DNA of 64,000 nucleotides from UBA7672 sp965279085 (GCA_965279085.1 OZ257149.1:1178001-1242000); one strand, 5' to 3'; positions 8,786 through 18,448 are shown, numbered from the stretch's first letter. The notes: generated by a model from the sequence alone, not told the origin. Program-made: numbers and translations.

Positions 8786-10636
8786 ATGAACAGGGGCGCG
8801 CGCCGCATGCCGAAATCCGGGGGAAAACCTCCCGCAGACACGCCGCCCGGCGCACAGGATGCGCCGGGCGCGAGCGATGCCGGCACAGACTTTTCCGAGA
8901 TGAGCTTCCAGCGCCTCGGCCAGAAGATCGCGGACCTCTCCCGTGAACTTTCGGACATAACGAAACTCGCCGGCACCGCCGCCCCGCGGAAGCTCGAACT
9001 CGAAGCCGCCTCTGCCGCCTTCAAGTCGCTTACCGAGGCCTACGCGAAGAAACCGGAAGCCTTTAACGAAGCGCAGATGGACCTCTTCAGCCGCCACACG
9101 GGCGCGCTGCAGGAAATGTCGGCCGGCAAGCCCTCGATGGAGGCCGACGCTGACGCGCGTTTCGCCGACCCGTCATGGCGCGAGAACCCGTTCTTCGATT
9201 TTCTGCGCCGCATGTATCTCGCCCAGTCGACCTGGGCTGAAGGCCTCGCCTGGAACGCGCCCGGCCTTTCCGAAACCGAACGCCGCCGCGCCGCCTTCTT
9301 CATCCGTCAGGCCACCGCCGCCATGGCGCCGTCGAATCTTCTCGTCGGCAACCCGAAGGCGCTTAAGGCGCTCTTTGAGTCCGACGGCCAGTCCGTCCAG
9401 CGCGGCTTCGCGCAGCTGCAGGAAGACTTCAACGCCGGCCGCGGCCGCATCTCGCCGACCCAGACCGACCTCGATGCCTTCGAACCCGGCCGCAATATCG
9501 CCGTCACGCCCGGCGAAGTCGTCTTCCGCAATCCGCTGATCGAACTCCTGCGCTACCACCCGACCACGAAGACTGTGCGCGAAGCGCCCGTCCTGATCTT
9601 CCCACCGTGGATCAACAAATACTACGTGCTCGATCTCACGCCCGCGAACTCGCTGGTGGCGTGGCTCCGCGATCGAGGTTTCACCGTCTACATGGTCTCA
9701 TGGCGTTCGGCCGACGACGAGACGAAGGACTTCAACTGGGACGAGTACCTGAAGTTCGGCGGCCGCGCCGCGCTCGACTGGGTCCACGCCAGGCACGAGA
9801 CACCCGTCAACGTCGCCGGCTACTGCGTCGGCGGCGCGCTTGCCTCCATCCTCGCCGCGCGTCTCGCGGCGCAGAAGGACGACCGTCTCGGCTCGCTCAC
9901 GCTTCTCGCCGCGCAGACCGATTTCTCCGAACCCGGCGATCTCGGCCTTTTCATCGACGACCATTCCATCGGCGGCATCGAGCAGATGATCCTCGACGCC
10001 AATGGCGTCATGCCCGGCGAAGCCATGCGCGACGCGTTCAACCTGCTGCGCCCGGAAGACCTGATCTGGCGCTACGTGGAAGATCGCTACCTGCTCGGTA
10101 ACGAGGCAAAGGCGTTCGACCTGCTCTATTGGAACTCCGACCAGACCAACCTGCCCGGCCCGCTCCACATCGCCAGCCTGCGCCGCCTCTATCTCGAGAA
10201 CGCGCTCGCCAAAGGCACATTCATGGCCGAAGGCGAAGCGATCGACCTCCACGCGATCAAGGTCCCCGTCTTCATCCACGCCGCGCGCAAGGACCACATT
10301 TCGCCCTTCCAGTCAGTCTACAAGGGCGTGAAACTCTTTCCCGGCGACGTCACCTTCGTGCTCGCGGACTCAGGCCACATCGCCGGCGTCGTGAACCCAC
10401 CCGCCGCCAACAAGTACCGCTACTGGCTCAGCGACATTCTTCCGCCCACCAGCGATGGCTGGATGGCGTACGCGAAGGAACACGCGGGCTCCTGGTGGCC
10501 GCTATGGGCCGACTGGCTCGGAAAAAAGTCCGGCGGCGAAATCGCCCCACCGGCCCCCATCAAGAAAGCTGCCCCCGCGCCCGGCAGCTATGTCCTCGAA
10601 ACCCTGGACACGATCCGCCAGAAACGCGGCGCCTGA
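8786..10636 (+). CDS. phaC: Class I poly(3-hydroxyalkanoate) synthase
   Basis: PhaC polymerises (R)-3-hydroxyacyl-CoA into storage polyester at the granule surface. The 616 residues match class I size. The N-terminal PhaC domain (about residues 90-260) is followed by the alpha/beta-hydrolase core with the lipase-like box GYCVGG (nucleophile Cys347), general-base Asp503 in KDHISP and His531 in DSGHIAG. The first 50 residues are Pro/Gly/Ala-rich, apparently disordered. ATG 8786 or ATG 8807 could be the start; no strong Shine-Dalgarno separates them. No phaA, phaB or phasin gene is adjacent, although a thiolase lies at 27694-28902. Confidence 0.95.
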   Translation: MNRGARRMPKSGGKPPADTPPGAQDAPGASDAGTDFSEMSFQRLGQKIADLSRELSDITKLAGTAAPRKLELEAASAAFKSLTEAYAKKPEAFNEAQMDLFSRHTGALQEMSAGKPSMEADADARFADPSWRENPFFDFLRRMYLAQSTWAEGLAWNAPGLSETERRRAAFFIRQATAAMAPSNLLVGNPKALKALFESDGQSVQRGFAQLQEDFNAGRGRISPTQTDLDAFEPGRNIAVTPGEVVFRNPLIELLRYHPTTKTVREAPVLIFPPWINKYYVLDLTPANSLVAWLRDRGFTVYMVSWRSADDETKDFNWDEYLKFGGRAALDWVHARHETPVNVAGYCVGGALASILAARLAAQKDDRLGSLTLLAAQTDFSEPGDLGLFIDDHSIGGIEQMILDANGVMPGEAMRDAFNLLRPEDLIWRYVEDRYLLGNEAKAFDLLYWNSDQTNLPGPLHIASLRRLYLENALAKGTFMAEGEAIDLHAIKVPVFIHAARKDHISPFQSVYKGVKLFPGDVTFVLADSGHIAGVVNPPAANKYRYWLSDILPPTSDGWMAYAKEHAGSWWPLWADWLGKKSGGEIAPPAPIKKAAPAPGSYVLETLDTIRQKRGA

Positions 10637-10761
10637 TTCAGCGCACGTTGAAACGCGTGCCGGCAGACGGCGGTGAAGGATGTCTGTCAGTTCGGAAGGA
10701 CGCTAGCGACCAGCACGCTGTTCAGCGTGCGGCGCCCGGAGCGAATGAACGCGCGTGACTA

Positions 10762-10944
10762 TCAGTACTCGGTCACTGTTCGCGCATTGCCGGTCGGGCG
10801 GCCGACATGGTCTTCGTGGTACTTCAGCTTGGCGCGCAACGCATTCGTGCGGCTCGAGTTCGGCCTGGACGCCGCAACAGCTTCGGTCAGGCGCGCAATT
10901 TCGGAATGGTGATAGGCCAAGTCCTTGGAACCCGAATCCAGCAT
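10762..10944 (-). CDS. Small charged helical protein (60 aa)
   Basis: ATG 10944 has a strong ribosome site, AGGAG, 6 bases upstream (complement of 10951-10955), which is the main reason to accept the gene. The product is hydrophilic and predicted helical (segments HHSEIARLTEAVAAS and TNALRAKLKYHEDHV), with no membrane segment. I do not recognise a family. It is convergent to phaC, 125 bases from its end. It could be a phasin-like or regulatory accessory, but nothing in the sequence proves it. Confidence 0.6.
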   Translation of the reverse strand: MLDSGSKDLAYHHSEIARLTEAVAASRPNSSRTNALRAKLKYHEDHVGRPTGNARTVTEY

Positions 10945-11421
10945 GCTGATCTCCTGTGCGACGAAGGTAGCATCTGGGCTCGTTAACAAACGATGACATG
11001 CGGCAATCCCGCTCGCGCAGCGTGCGAGATCGTAGGAAACAGCTGCGACTACTTCGTAGGACGCAGAAAAAACAACGCGCCTGAATTCAGCGATCTAGCT
11101 CCGCAAACTGTAGGACGCAGCTGTTTTCTTTCAGCAGGGCTCCTGACCTGACGGATAATCCCTCCATCGCTTCCGCATGGAAGGGCAGCCGGTACAGCTG
11201 TTCGACGGCGCGGGGGCGATGCGTTCGAGCGTGGAGCACATGATCTCTCGGTGAGGGATCCAGCTCAGCCCCTGCGTATGTCGAGGTCAAACCATCGGCC
11301 AAGTGGGTAAGCAATCGGGGGATCGTGGCCGAACATCCACGACCCGCACGCCGCCGGCGATGCCAACGGCAGAGGAGTGAAACGATCTCCTTGTCCGAGG
11401 CCGGTGCACCAACGAACGCGG

Positions 11422-11511
11422 GGACGCGGGATGTCGCGTTTCTTCTTTGAACTACCGGTAGAGCTGGGCAACCAGCAAAGCCAAACCACGCGGGCCATCC
11501 CGCGTCCCCGG
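11422..11511. repeat. 90-bp element with 14-bp perfect inverted ends
   Basis: The left arm GGGGACGCGGGATG (11422-11435) is matched exactly by its reverse complement CATCCCGCGTCCCC (11498-11511), with 62 bases between. The inner flanks (TCGCG on the left, CGCGGGC on the right) add further pairing. Nothing in the element codes. This is the shape of a REP/BIME or small MITE-like unit, or of a structured RNA; which one is not decidable here. Confidence 0.6.
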
Positions 11512-11591
11512 CCCTTCCATGTCTTCATGGGGCCAGAGCTACAGCATCCCAGGCGGCGAGCACCGGCCTGACAGAGAGATCATGTCTGGAA

Positions 11592-11725
11592 GCGGACCCC
11601 CAAGGTCCGCGTTCCCCGCGAAAGCGGGGATCCAGGGCTGACAATACGGCTTGCTCAGACTTGAAGCTTCAATCTCGTACAAGGCTTGAAGACATCACTG
11701 GACCCCCGCCTTCGCGGGGGACACG
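11592..11725. repeat. Inverted pair of REP-like GC hairpins
   Basis: A 7-bp stem GCGGACC/GGTCCGC (11592-11610) is followed by CCCCGC-GAAA-GCGGGG (11614-11629) with trailing ATCCAGG. About 75 bases further on, the same motif recurs in reverse orientation as CTGGACCCCCGC-CTTC-GCGGGGG (about 11698-11720). Two head-to-head copies of one palindromic unit are typical of bacterial interspersed REP pairs. Confidence 0.6.
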
Positions 11726-11769
11726 GCGGAGAGAGCGGCTGCCAACCCTGATGTTTGAAAACCCCGGAC

Positions 11770-13005
11770 CTATTCCTCGATCGCCGCATACACCAGCTGC
11801 TGCAGCTGCGGCCTGATCGGATACGCGCCCGACGGCATCAGCTGCGTCATCTGGATCGCGATCAGGTCTTCGACCGGATCAATCCAGAAGAAGGTCGACG
11901 CCATTCCGCCCCACGAGAACGTGCCCACCGAACCCGGTTGCATCGTCGCCACCACATCCGTCGTCACCGCCCAACCGAGCCCGAAACCAGACCCGTCCAT
12001 CCGCGATTCCGAGAACGTCTTGTCGCCCATGTCCTTCAGCGTCTTGTTGCCCGGCAGGTGGTTCATCGTCATGAACTCGAGCGTCTTCGGCGAAAGGATG
12101 CGAACCCCGTTCAGCTCCCCGCCATTGCCGAGCATCCGGCAGAACGTGAAGTAATCGCCGATCGTCGACGCCAGCCCGCCGCCGCCCGACAGGACATTCG
12201 GCTTGCGCGCATAGACGCTGCCGCTGCCGCCCGGGTCGCTCTGCGTGATCACGCCGGTCGTCGGGTTGCGCGCATAGCACGCCATCAGCCGGTCGATCTT
12301 GTCTTCCGGTACGGAGAAAAAAGTATCCTTCATCCCCAGCGGCTCGAAGATCCGCTTCCTAAAGAATTCATCGAGGCTCATGCCCGACGCAACTTCCACA
12401 ACGCGGCCCAGCACATCGGTCGAGTTGGAATAGTTCCACTTCTCGCCCGGCGAAAACGCCAGTGGGGCCTGCGCGATCGCCTCACAGAAGCTCTTGAGGT
12501 CGCCCTTGTACGTGACGTGTTCGAGCTTGCGCGCACGATAGATCGCGTCCGGCACACCCTGCTGCAGGAAGGAGTAAGTGATCCCTGATGTGTGCAGGAA
12601 AAGATCGCGCACCGTGATCGCCCGGTCCGGCTTCCTCACCTTCGGACTCTCGACGGTGCCGCCATCGAACACCATCACATCCTGGAACTCCGGAATGTAG
12701 CGGAACACCTCATGGTCCAGCCGCAGCGCGCCATCCTCGAACAGCATCATGGCCGCAACAGACGTCACCGGCTTGGTCATTGAATAGATTCTGTAGATCG
12801 TGCTCTCGTCGATCGGCTTGCCCGCCCCCATCTCGGTCGAGCCCTGGAACGAAAGATGCGCGGCCTGCCCGCCCCGCGCGATCAGCACGGCGACGCACGG
12901 CAGCTTCTTCTTCTCGATGTAGCCGTCGAAATACTGCGGGATGCGCTTGAGCTTGTCGGCGTTGAGACCGGCCTCCGCCGGATCGACCCGTTCAATCGCG
13001 CTCAT
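11770..13005 (-). CDS. Serine hydrolase of the beta-lactamase (class C/esterase) family
   Basis: The 411 residues fit the beta-lactamase-related serine hydrolase family, which includes class C beta-lactamases, DD-peptidases and EstB-like esterases. The catalytic SxxK is SMTK (Ser75-Lys78), the YxN motif is YSN (about residue 158), and a WGG near the C-terminus sits where KTG/HxG is expected. No signal peptide is seen at the N-terminus (it begins MSAIERVDPAEAGL), so it is probably cytoplasmic and more likely an esterase than an antibiotic-resistance enzyme. It lies downstream of the TonB receptor on the same strand but after a terminator. Confidence 0.88.
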   Translation of the reverse strand: MSAIERVDPAEAGLNADKLKRIPQYFDGYIEKKKLPCVAVLIARGGQAAHLSFQGSTEMGAGKPIDESTIYRIYSMTKPVTSVAAMMLFEDGALRLDHEVFRYIPEFQDVMVFDGGTVESPKVRKPDRAITVRDLFLHTSGITYSFLQQGVPDAIYRARKLEHVTYKGDLKSFCEAIAQAPLAFSPGEKWNYSNSTDVLGRVVEVASGMSLDEFFRKRIFEPLGMKDTFFSVPEDKIDRLMACYARNPTTGVITQSDPGGSGSVYARKPNVLSGGGGLASTIGDYFTFCRMLGNGGELNGVRILSPKTLEFMTMNHLPGNKTLKDMGDKTFSESRMDGSGFGLGWAVTTDVVATMQPGSVGTFSWGGMASTFFWIDPVEDLIAIQMTQLMPSGAYPIRPQLQQLVYAAIEE

Positions 13006-13049
13006 GAGAAACTCCGTTGCAAGCCCGGAAGGCTTAGCGCACCCGGCCC

Positions 13050-13087
13050 GGAAAAAGAAATGGCCCCCGGCGGCAAAGCCGGGGGCC
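13050..13087 (-). terminator. Rho-independent terminator of the TonB receptor gene
   Basis: On the minus strand a perfect 10-bp stem GGCCCCCGGC/GCCGGGGGCC (13062-13087) with a 6-base loop is followed by ATTTCTTTTTCC. It sits 34 bases after the receptor stop codon and before the serine hydrolase start. It should end the receptor transcript. Confidence 0.85.
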
Positions 13088-13120
13088 TCAGTCTCGGGAA
13101 TGGTTAGGTCTGACGAAAGT

Positions 13121-16100
13121 CTAGAACACCTTGCGGATGCCGACCTTGTAGGTCCGGCCCAGCGCGCTGCCGATGAACGGGTCGTAGCTGTACTGCTGCT
13201 GGGTGAACGGCGGATCCTCGTCCGTCAGGTTGTCGATCGCGAGGCTGAGGACGAAATCCTCGTCCCACGGTAGGGTGTACTGGTAGTACAGGTTGTGCGT
13301 GGCGAAGTCGTCGATCTGCTCGAACGCCGTGCCGATGAACCTGTCGTCCGTCACGCCCTGGATGAAGCGATAGACGTAGCGCAGGTTGTGCTCGCCGAGC
13401 TCGTAGTTGAGCGTCGCGCTCGAACGCCACTCCGAGATGATGTCCCCGTCGCGCGAGTAGTTCGCGAAGCCGAGGCCATCCACTTTCGGCGAGAGCGTGA
13501 CGCCGTTCAGTTCGAACGCCGCAATCTCGTACTCGAGAACGTTCGTGCCCTGGAAGCCGGCGGTGATCTCGCCTCCCAGTGCATCGAACGCGTACGAGAC
13601 ATCGACGTCGACACCCGACGTTGTCGCGCCGGGACCGTTGCCGCGAACCGACCGGATCGACGTAACGTCCTGTCCACGGGTGACGCCTTGCGAACAGCCG
13701 GCCGCACCGACGCCGTTGATGAACGAGATACGTGCAATCAGCGCCGCCGAGCAGTTGATGAAGTTGTTCGATCCCGGGTTGGGAATCCCGTCCGGCGGAA
13801 CGTTGGTGTCGTTGAAGACCGTATTCAGGATCTGGTTGTGGCTGACGGTCTTGATCTCGTCCTTGATCTCGAAGTTGAAGTAATCGAACGAGGCCCTGAG
13901 CGAGCCGTTGAGCGGCAGGCCGTCGTCGAAGTTGAAGATCAGGCCGAAGTTCATGACTTCAGCCGTCTCCGGCTTCAGGCCGCCGAGGTTCTCGGTCTCG
14001 ACACGCAGGTATTTGTTGCCCGCGTTGGCGATCAGCGAGAGGCCCGTGGAGATGTCGCCCGGCGTGATATTCGGCGGCGTGGCGTAGTTGGTGCCGAACG
14101 ATCCGCGGATAGCGAGCCAGTCGAACGGGTCGTACTTGCCGGCCACCTTGTAGACGGTGGCGCCGAGGCCCGACCGCGGGAATTCCTCGCGGCGTACGGC
14201 CAGCTGGAAGCCAAGGTTGTCGAAGACCGGAACCTCGAATTCGCCGAAGTACGAGTACTGCTGCTGGTCCGACTTGTTCGGCGAGTTCTGGCCGAAGAAC
14301 CAGTAGGGAGACTCGCCGATCGGCGGGCATCCGGCCTGCCCCGGTTCCTGACCCGGCCACTGGCAGGGCATCTCGCCTGGATCCAGGAATTCGCCGGAAA
14401 CCTGATCGCGGTTCTCGGATTGCCGCCACTGAGCGCCGGCCGCCCACAACACCTGACCGCCCGGCAGCGTGATCGGCGTGCCGCCTGTCACCAGCGCGTC
14501 GAGTACCAGGTTGTTGTTGACCGTCTCTTCGCGGCGCTCGTCGTATAGCCACGCCGCGAGTTCCGGCGAGATCTCGTTGCCGGCGACGTAGCGCGGGTTC
14601 GGCGTGCCGAACGCACCGTTTGTTGCGTAGCTCGATGCGAACGGGTTGAGATACTGGCATCCGTTCTTGCCCGCGGCGCCGGGATTCTGCGTGCCGATCG
14701 AGTCGTAGAACGCCTCGAGGTATGCCCTTTGTTCGGCGGCTGAGACCGTGCCGTTGTTGTCGGTGTCGGCGACGAGATTCCAGTTGTCCGGCACGAGGTC
14801 CGGCGCATTGCAGTTCGGACCACCGAAGCCGTTGAGGGCTTGCTGCACCTTGTAACCGACGATGTCCGGCAGCGTCGTGTCGACCGTGGCGAGGTTGTAG
14901 GTCATCGACACCTTCCAGGTGTCGAGCCAGCCGCTCGACCAGTCACCGAATGCTCCGTCCATCGCCACAACGGCGTTCCAGTTTTCGAGCTGGGTCGTCG
15001 GGGTCGTACCTTGGCCGGGTCCCCAGGCGGGGTTGCCGCTCGGGCCGAACATGATCGAGAGGAACTGGTCCGCGTGATCGATGAGCGGAAGGATAGCCGG
15101 GTTTATCTGCGAGGCGTTCTGCGCCAGGAACGTGTTGAAGTACGGGTTGTCGCGCGGAACGCGATACTGGAAAGCCGTGCCGCTGGTCGGCGCCGGACCT
15201 ACGTTCGCCTGATAGGCAGCAACCGTACCGATCTCGTTCGCGTCGGACTTGCCGTAGGACAGTTGCGCGTAGAAGCGCGTATTGTCGTCGAGGTCCGCGT
15301 TGAACTGGCCGTAGAGACGAACTTGATCGACTTCCTCGACCAGATTGTAGGTGTGGATCGCATAGTTCCACCAGCAGGTCGGGAGACCGCTGATCGGGAT
15401 GACTTGGCCTTGCACAGGGCCGGTGGCGCCTTGGCACTCCGCCGTGGTGAAATCGGCAACCGGAGTGTTGAGCGTCGTGCCGGTGGCCGACTGGAGCAGA
15501 TAAGTTCCGTAGTTGTGGTACGGGGCCCAGGGTGTCTGGTTCTCCGAATACGGGCGAACGGCCCAGTCGCGCTCAAGAATGTCGAGCTCACTGCGGTGCG
15601 AGTATTCGGCAGAGAACATCAGATTGGACTGGTCGAAATTGTGACCCCACAAGGCTCCTGCGGTCCAGTCGCCGTCCGACCCGTCGACAGCCCGATAGTC
15701 GGCCTGGACCGTGAGGCCCTCATAGTTGTCGCGCGTGATGAAGTTCACGACGCCGCCGGTCGCGTCGGCGCCGTAGATCACTGCGCCGCCGTCTTTCAGG
15801 ATCTCCGTGCGCGACAGCGCGATCGACGGGATCATGTTGGTGTTTTCGCTGAAGCGCCGGCCGTTGAATATTGTCAACGTGCGGCCGCCGCCGAGGCCGC
15901 GCAGGTTCAGCGTCGAGGCGCCGATGCCGCCGTAACCTGCCTGGAACTGGTTGGTTTCACCGACGGTGGAGCCGACCACTGCCAGCGACTTGATGAAGTC
16001 CATCGTCGACTGGTTGCCGGACTTGAAGTTGTCTTCCTGCGTGTAGACCTCGACAGGAAGCGCCGCCGACTCGACCGCGCCCGCGATGTTAGAACCCGTG

Positions 16101-16285
16101 ATGACGACGCGGTCGCGCCTTTCGCAATCCGTCTGAACGCCTGCCATGTCCGGATCGCAGTCTTCAGCTCCCGCGACCGTATCGACGGTCGGTGGCTGTG
16201 GTGTCTGGGCTGATGCCGAGCCGTATCCGGCCAAGCCGAGAACAAGCGCAAGCGCTGACGCGCTGCCAAAAGCACGCTTCATCAT
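13121..16285 (-). CDS. TonB-dependent outer-membrane receptor
   Basis: This 1054-residue protein has a signal peptide (cleavage near GSASA-Q, about residue 26), a TonB-box-like segment DRVVITGSNI (about 57), a plug domain (about 70-190, with LRGLGGGRTLTIFNGRR and AVIYGADATGGVVNFIT), and a long beta-barrel ending in the C-terminal aromatic residue of GIRKVF, the outer-membrane assembly signal. ATG 16285 follows GGGGAGAGG at suitable spacing. The family imports large substrates with energy from TonB-ExbB-ExbD. Size and the GGGRT plug type resemble receptors of Caulobacter/Xanthomonas/sphingomonad carbohydrate or peptide uptake rather than siderophore receptors. Substrate unknown. A TetR regulator is divergent upstream. 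Confidence 0.95.
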   Translation of the reverse strand: MMKRAFGSASALALVLGLAGYGSASAQTPQPPTVDTVAGAEDCDPDMAGVQTDCERRDRVVITGSNIAGAVESAALPVEVYTQEDNFKSGNQSTMDFIKSLAVVGSTVGETNQFQAGYGGIGASTLNLRGLGGGRTLTIFNGRRFSENTNMIPSIALSRTEILKDGGAVIYGADATGGVVNFITRDNYEGLTVQADYRAVDGSDGDWTAGALWGHNFDQSNLMFSAEYSHRSELDILERDWAVRPYSENQTPWAPYHNYGTYLLQSATGTTLNTPVADFTTAECQGATGPVQGQVIPISGLPTCWWNYAIHTYNLVEEVDQVRLYGQFNADLDDNTRFYAQLSYGKSDANEIGTVAAYQANVGPAPTSGTAFQYRVPRDNPYFNTFLAQNASQINPAILPLIDHADQFLSIMFGPSGNPAWGPGQGTTPTTQLENWNAVVAMDGAFGDWSSGWLDTWKVSMTYNLATVDTTLPDIVGYKVQQALNGFGGPNCNAPDLVPDNWNLVADTDNNGTVSAAEQRAYLEAFYDSIGTQNPGAAGKNGCQYLNPFASSYATNGAFGTPNPRYVAGNEISPELAAWLYDERREETVNNNLVLDALVTGGTPITLPGGQVLWAAGAQWRQSENRDQVSGEFLDPGEMPCQWPGQEPGQAGCPPIGESPYWFFGQNSPNKSDQQQYSYFGEFEVPVFDNLGFQLAVRREEFPRSGLGATVYKVAGKYDPFDWLAIRGSFGTNYATPPNITPGDISTGLSLIANAGNKYLRVETENLGGLKPETAEVMNFGLIFNFDDGLPLNGSLRASFDYFNFEIKDEIKTVSHNQILNTVFNDTNVPPDGIPNPGSNNFINCSAALIARISFINGVGAAGCSQGVTRGQDVTSIRSVRGNGPGATTSGVDVDVSYAFDALGGEITAGFQGTNVLEYEIAAFELNGVTLSPKVDGLGFANYSRDGDIISEWRSSATLNYELGEHNLRYVYRFIQGVTDDRFIGTAFEQIDDFATHNLYYQYTLPWDEDFVLSLAIDNLTDEDPPFTQQQYSYDPFIGSALGRTYKVGIRKVF

Positions 16286-16463
16286 TTCTGGTTTTCCTCT
16301 CCCCTGGCGGCCATTCTTTATCGATGGCGTCGCGTAGACCGGTTTCCCCGCCCAAGCCGACTATGCGGCAGGCAAGGATTCTGGCAATACCGGCCAACCG
16401 GTTTGTTTCTAACGCGGGGCGCGACCTTATCCTACGCAACGTTCGAAAACGCGATATGCTGTC

Positions 16464-17246
16464 ATGAAGGCCGCACGGAAATGTGAGGCCGTTGGGGCGC
16501 AATGCATGGCTGGCTTAGGCCGTACGGCTACCTTGAAACGATCCCCTGCCCGCGCGCCGTCGAAAAAGCCCGAGCGCCGCACGAATGCTGATCGCTCAGC
16601 AACAACACGAAAGCAGATTCTCGATGCGACCGTGCATTGCTTCGACGCGTGGGGTTATGGCGGTGTAACAAACATCAAGGTGGCGGATGCGGCGGGCGTG
16701 AGCCGTGGCGCAATGATGCATCACTTCCCTACTCGCCAGGCGCTCATAGTGGCGACGGTGGAGTATGCCTACAAGAAGCTCGCCGAATTCCGGACCGCCG
16801 AACTGATGAAGGTCGAGCCGGGGCTGGCCCGCTATCGCAAAATTGTCGATCTCGCGATCGTCACCAACAAGATGCCCGAAGGCGCGACGTGCAACGAGGT
16901 CCGTATCGGATCGCGCAGCGATCCGGAAATCCGCGCAGCGGTCACGCCGATTATGAGCTTCATCTCGGAAGACTACGGACGGATGGTCAGCCGCCTTGCG
17001 CGCGAGGCGGGCCTGACGCCGACACGTGAACTACAGGGCCTCACCGGCGTGATTGCCATGTCGACACGCGCGCTTGCGATCAACACCTTCACCTATCCAA
17101 GCAAGCAGGCAGCGGAGAACGTCCTCTGGATGTTGCGCAGCATGCGTGAGGACGTGATCGCGCGGCAGCTCGGAGAGCATGTCGCTGAAAGGCCGGTGCC
17201 GCTTGAAGAAACGCGCCCTCCGCCGAAGCCGAAGAAGCGATCCTAG
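16464..17246 (+). CDS. TetR-family transcriptional regulator
   Basis: The 260 residues have a basic, disordered N-terminus, then a TetR helix-turn-helix (about residues 45-95: RKQILDATVHCF, then IKVADAAGVSRGAMMHHF) and an all-helical ligand-binding domain. Such proteins repress neighbouring genes until a small ligand binds. It is divergent from the TonB receptor (178-base intergenic region), so it probably controls that gene; this is inference from position. ATG 16464 or ATG 16506 (preceded by GGGGCGC) may be the start. Its stop overlaps the convergent REC-EAL gene by 4 bases. Confidence 0.9.
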   Translation: MKAARKCEAVGAQCMAGLGRTATLKRSPARAPSKKPERRTNADRSATTRKQILDATVHCFDAWGYGGVTNIKVADAAGVSRGAMMHHFPTRQALIVATVEYAYKKLAEFRTAELMKVEPGLARYRKIVDLAIVTNKMPEGATCNEVRIGSRSDPEIRAAVTPIMSFISEDYGRMVSRLAREAGLTPTRELQGLTGVIAMSTRALAINTFTYPSKQAAENVLWMLRSMREDVIARQLGEHVAERPVPLEETRPPPKPKKRS

Positions 17247-18448
17247 GCGCGCAGGGCCTTCGGAACCGAAGGAACGCCGCGCACGAGCAGCTGCAGGAAG
17301 TCGGCGGGCGGCATGGGCTTCGCCATCAGATAGCCCTGCGCCTCGTCGATGCCGAGATCGGCCAGGAAATGCCACATCTCTTCGGTCTCGACGCCCTCGG
17401 CGACGATCTTGAGGCCCATCTCCTTGGCAAGCCGGACGCTCATCTCCACGCTGGCGCGCGCAAAACTATCGGTCAGCGCACTACGCGTGAAGCTCTGGTC
17501 GATCTTCAGCTCGGTGAACGGGTACTTGTGCAGCCTGTCGATGTTCGACGCGCCGGTGCCGAAATCGTCGATCGAGAGTCCGAAGCCCTTGATGCGAATC
17601 CGGGCGAAGATATCGAGCGCATCCGGACCGTAGTCCAGGAAGTGCGTCTCGGTAACCTCGAGCGTGATCTGCGATGGCGGAACGCCGACTCCGGCCATGG
17701 CGTTGGCCATCATGTCCGGGAAGTTGAGGCGCGTGAGCGACAGCGGAGAGATGTTGATCGAAACCGGCAGCGGCTTGCCGTCAACAAAGAAACCCTTGGT
17801 GTGGAGCGCGACGATGCGGGTCAGCACGAAGGTGAGGTCGTCGATGCGGTTGTTGCGCTCAGCGAGTTCAACGTAGGGAACAGGGTTGGCGTATTCAGTC
17901 TGCGTCACCGCGATGCGCGCAAGCGCTTCGGCTCCGGTGATGCGGCCATCGGCCATAGCGACCTTGGCCTGGAAAAACGGATGCAGCGCGCCGCGATCGA
18001 TGGCTGCGTCAAGCAGCGAGGGCTTCGCAGGTTCAAACGCGGCCTTCGCCTTCAGTTGCGCCTGCGCCGGTTCGCTCCGCGCGAGCGCTGCCTCAAGCGC
18101 TTCCATCGACAGAGGCTTGCGGATCGATCCGATGATGTTGAGGTTCTGCATGCGCGCGAGCTTCGCGACGGTCTCGATCACCGCGCTCTCCTCGCCCGAG
18201 ATGATCAACACCTTGCCAGGAAAGCGCCGCTCCGAAAGCGAGCGGATCAGGCTGACGCCATCATGCGCCGGCATGTTGAGATCACAGACCAGAAGATCGG
18301 GTTCGAGGCCGGCGTCGAGCTTCGCGAGCGCATTGAGCCCGTCATCGGCCATCTCAACTGCCTGCACGCCGCAATCGAGCACCATGTCTTCCGCGAGCGC
18401 ACGGAAGACCGGATCGTCGTCAACGAGGAGCGCTTGCCGGTAGCTCAT
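17243..18448 (-). CDS. Response regulator with EAL (c-di-GMP phosphodiesterase) output
   Basis: The 401-residue protein has an N-terminal receiver domain (about 5-125; acidic pocket DDDP, phospho-acceptor Asp56 in VCDLNMP, conserved Lys in IRKP) and a C-terminal EAL domain (about 145-390). The EAL signature is GAEALAR, and the metal/catalytic positions SINIS, EVTE, IDDFGTG, LKID, AEGVET and QGYLMAKP are all present, so it should hydrolyse c-di-GMP to pGpG rather than be a degenerate binder. Phosphorylation from a histidine kinase would control it. ATG 18448 has CAGGGG upstream. The hybrid kinase at 20197-22896 is a candidate partner by proximity only. Confidence 0.92.
   Translation of the reverse strand: MSYRQALLVDDDPVFRALAEDMVLDCGVQAVEMADDGLNALAKLDAGLEPDLLVCDLNMPAHDGVSLIRSLSERRFPGKVLIISGEESAVIETVAKLARMQNLNIIGSIRKPLSMEALEAALARSEPAQAQLKAKAAFEPAKPSLLDAAIDRGALHPFFQAKVAMADGRITGAEALARIAVTQTEYANPVPYVELAERNNRIDDLTFVLTRIVALHTKGFFVDGKPLPVSINISPLSLTRLNFPDMMANAMAGVGVPPSQITLEVTETHFLDYGPDALDIFARIRIKGFGLSIDDFGTGASNIDRLHKYPFTELKIDQSFTRSALTDSFARASVEMSVRLAKEMGLKIVAEGVETEEMWHFLADLGIDEAQGYLMAKPMPPADFLQLLVRGVPSVPKALRA

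Larger units (their letters stand above)
10945..11769. other. Repeat-rich intergenic region
   Basis: About 825 bases with no convincing gene. Open frames here lack start signals and run through palindromes. The region contains a 14-base perfect inverted repeat pair (11422-11511) and a set of GC-rich hairpins arranged as an inverted pair (11592-11725); both are listed separately. The left part (10990-11400) holds nothing I can name. Confidence 0.6.

Noticed and set aside
10640..10670. GCACG...CGTGC stem after phaC as a terminator
   Set aside because: It is only a 5-bp stem with a long loop and no T-run, too weak to report.
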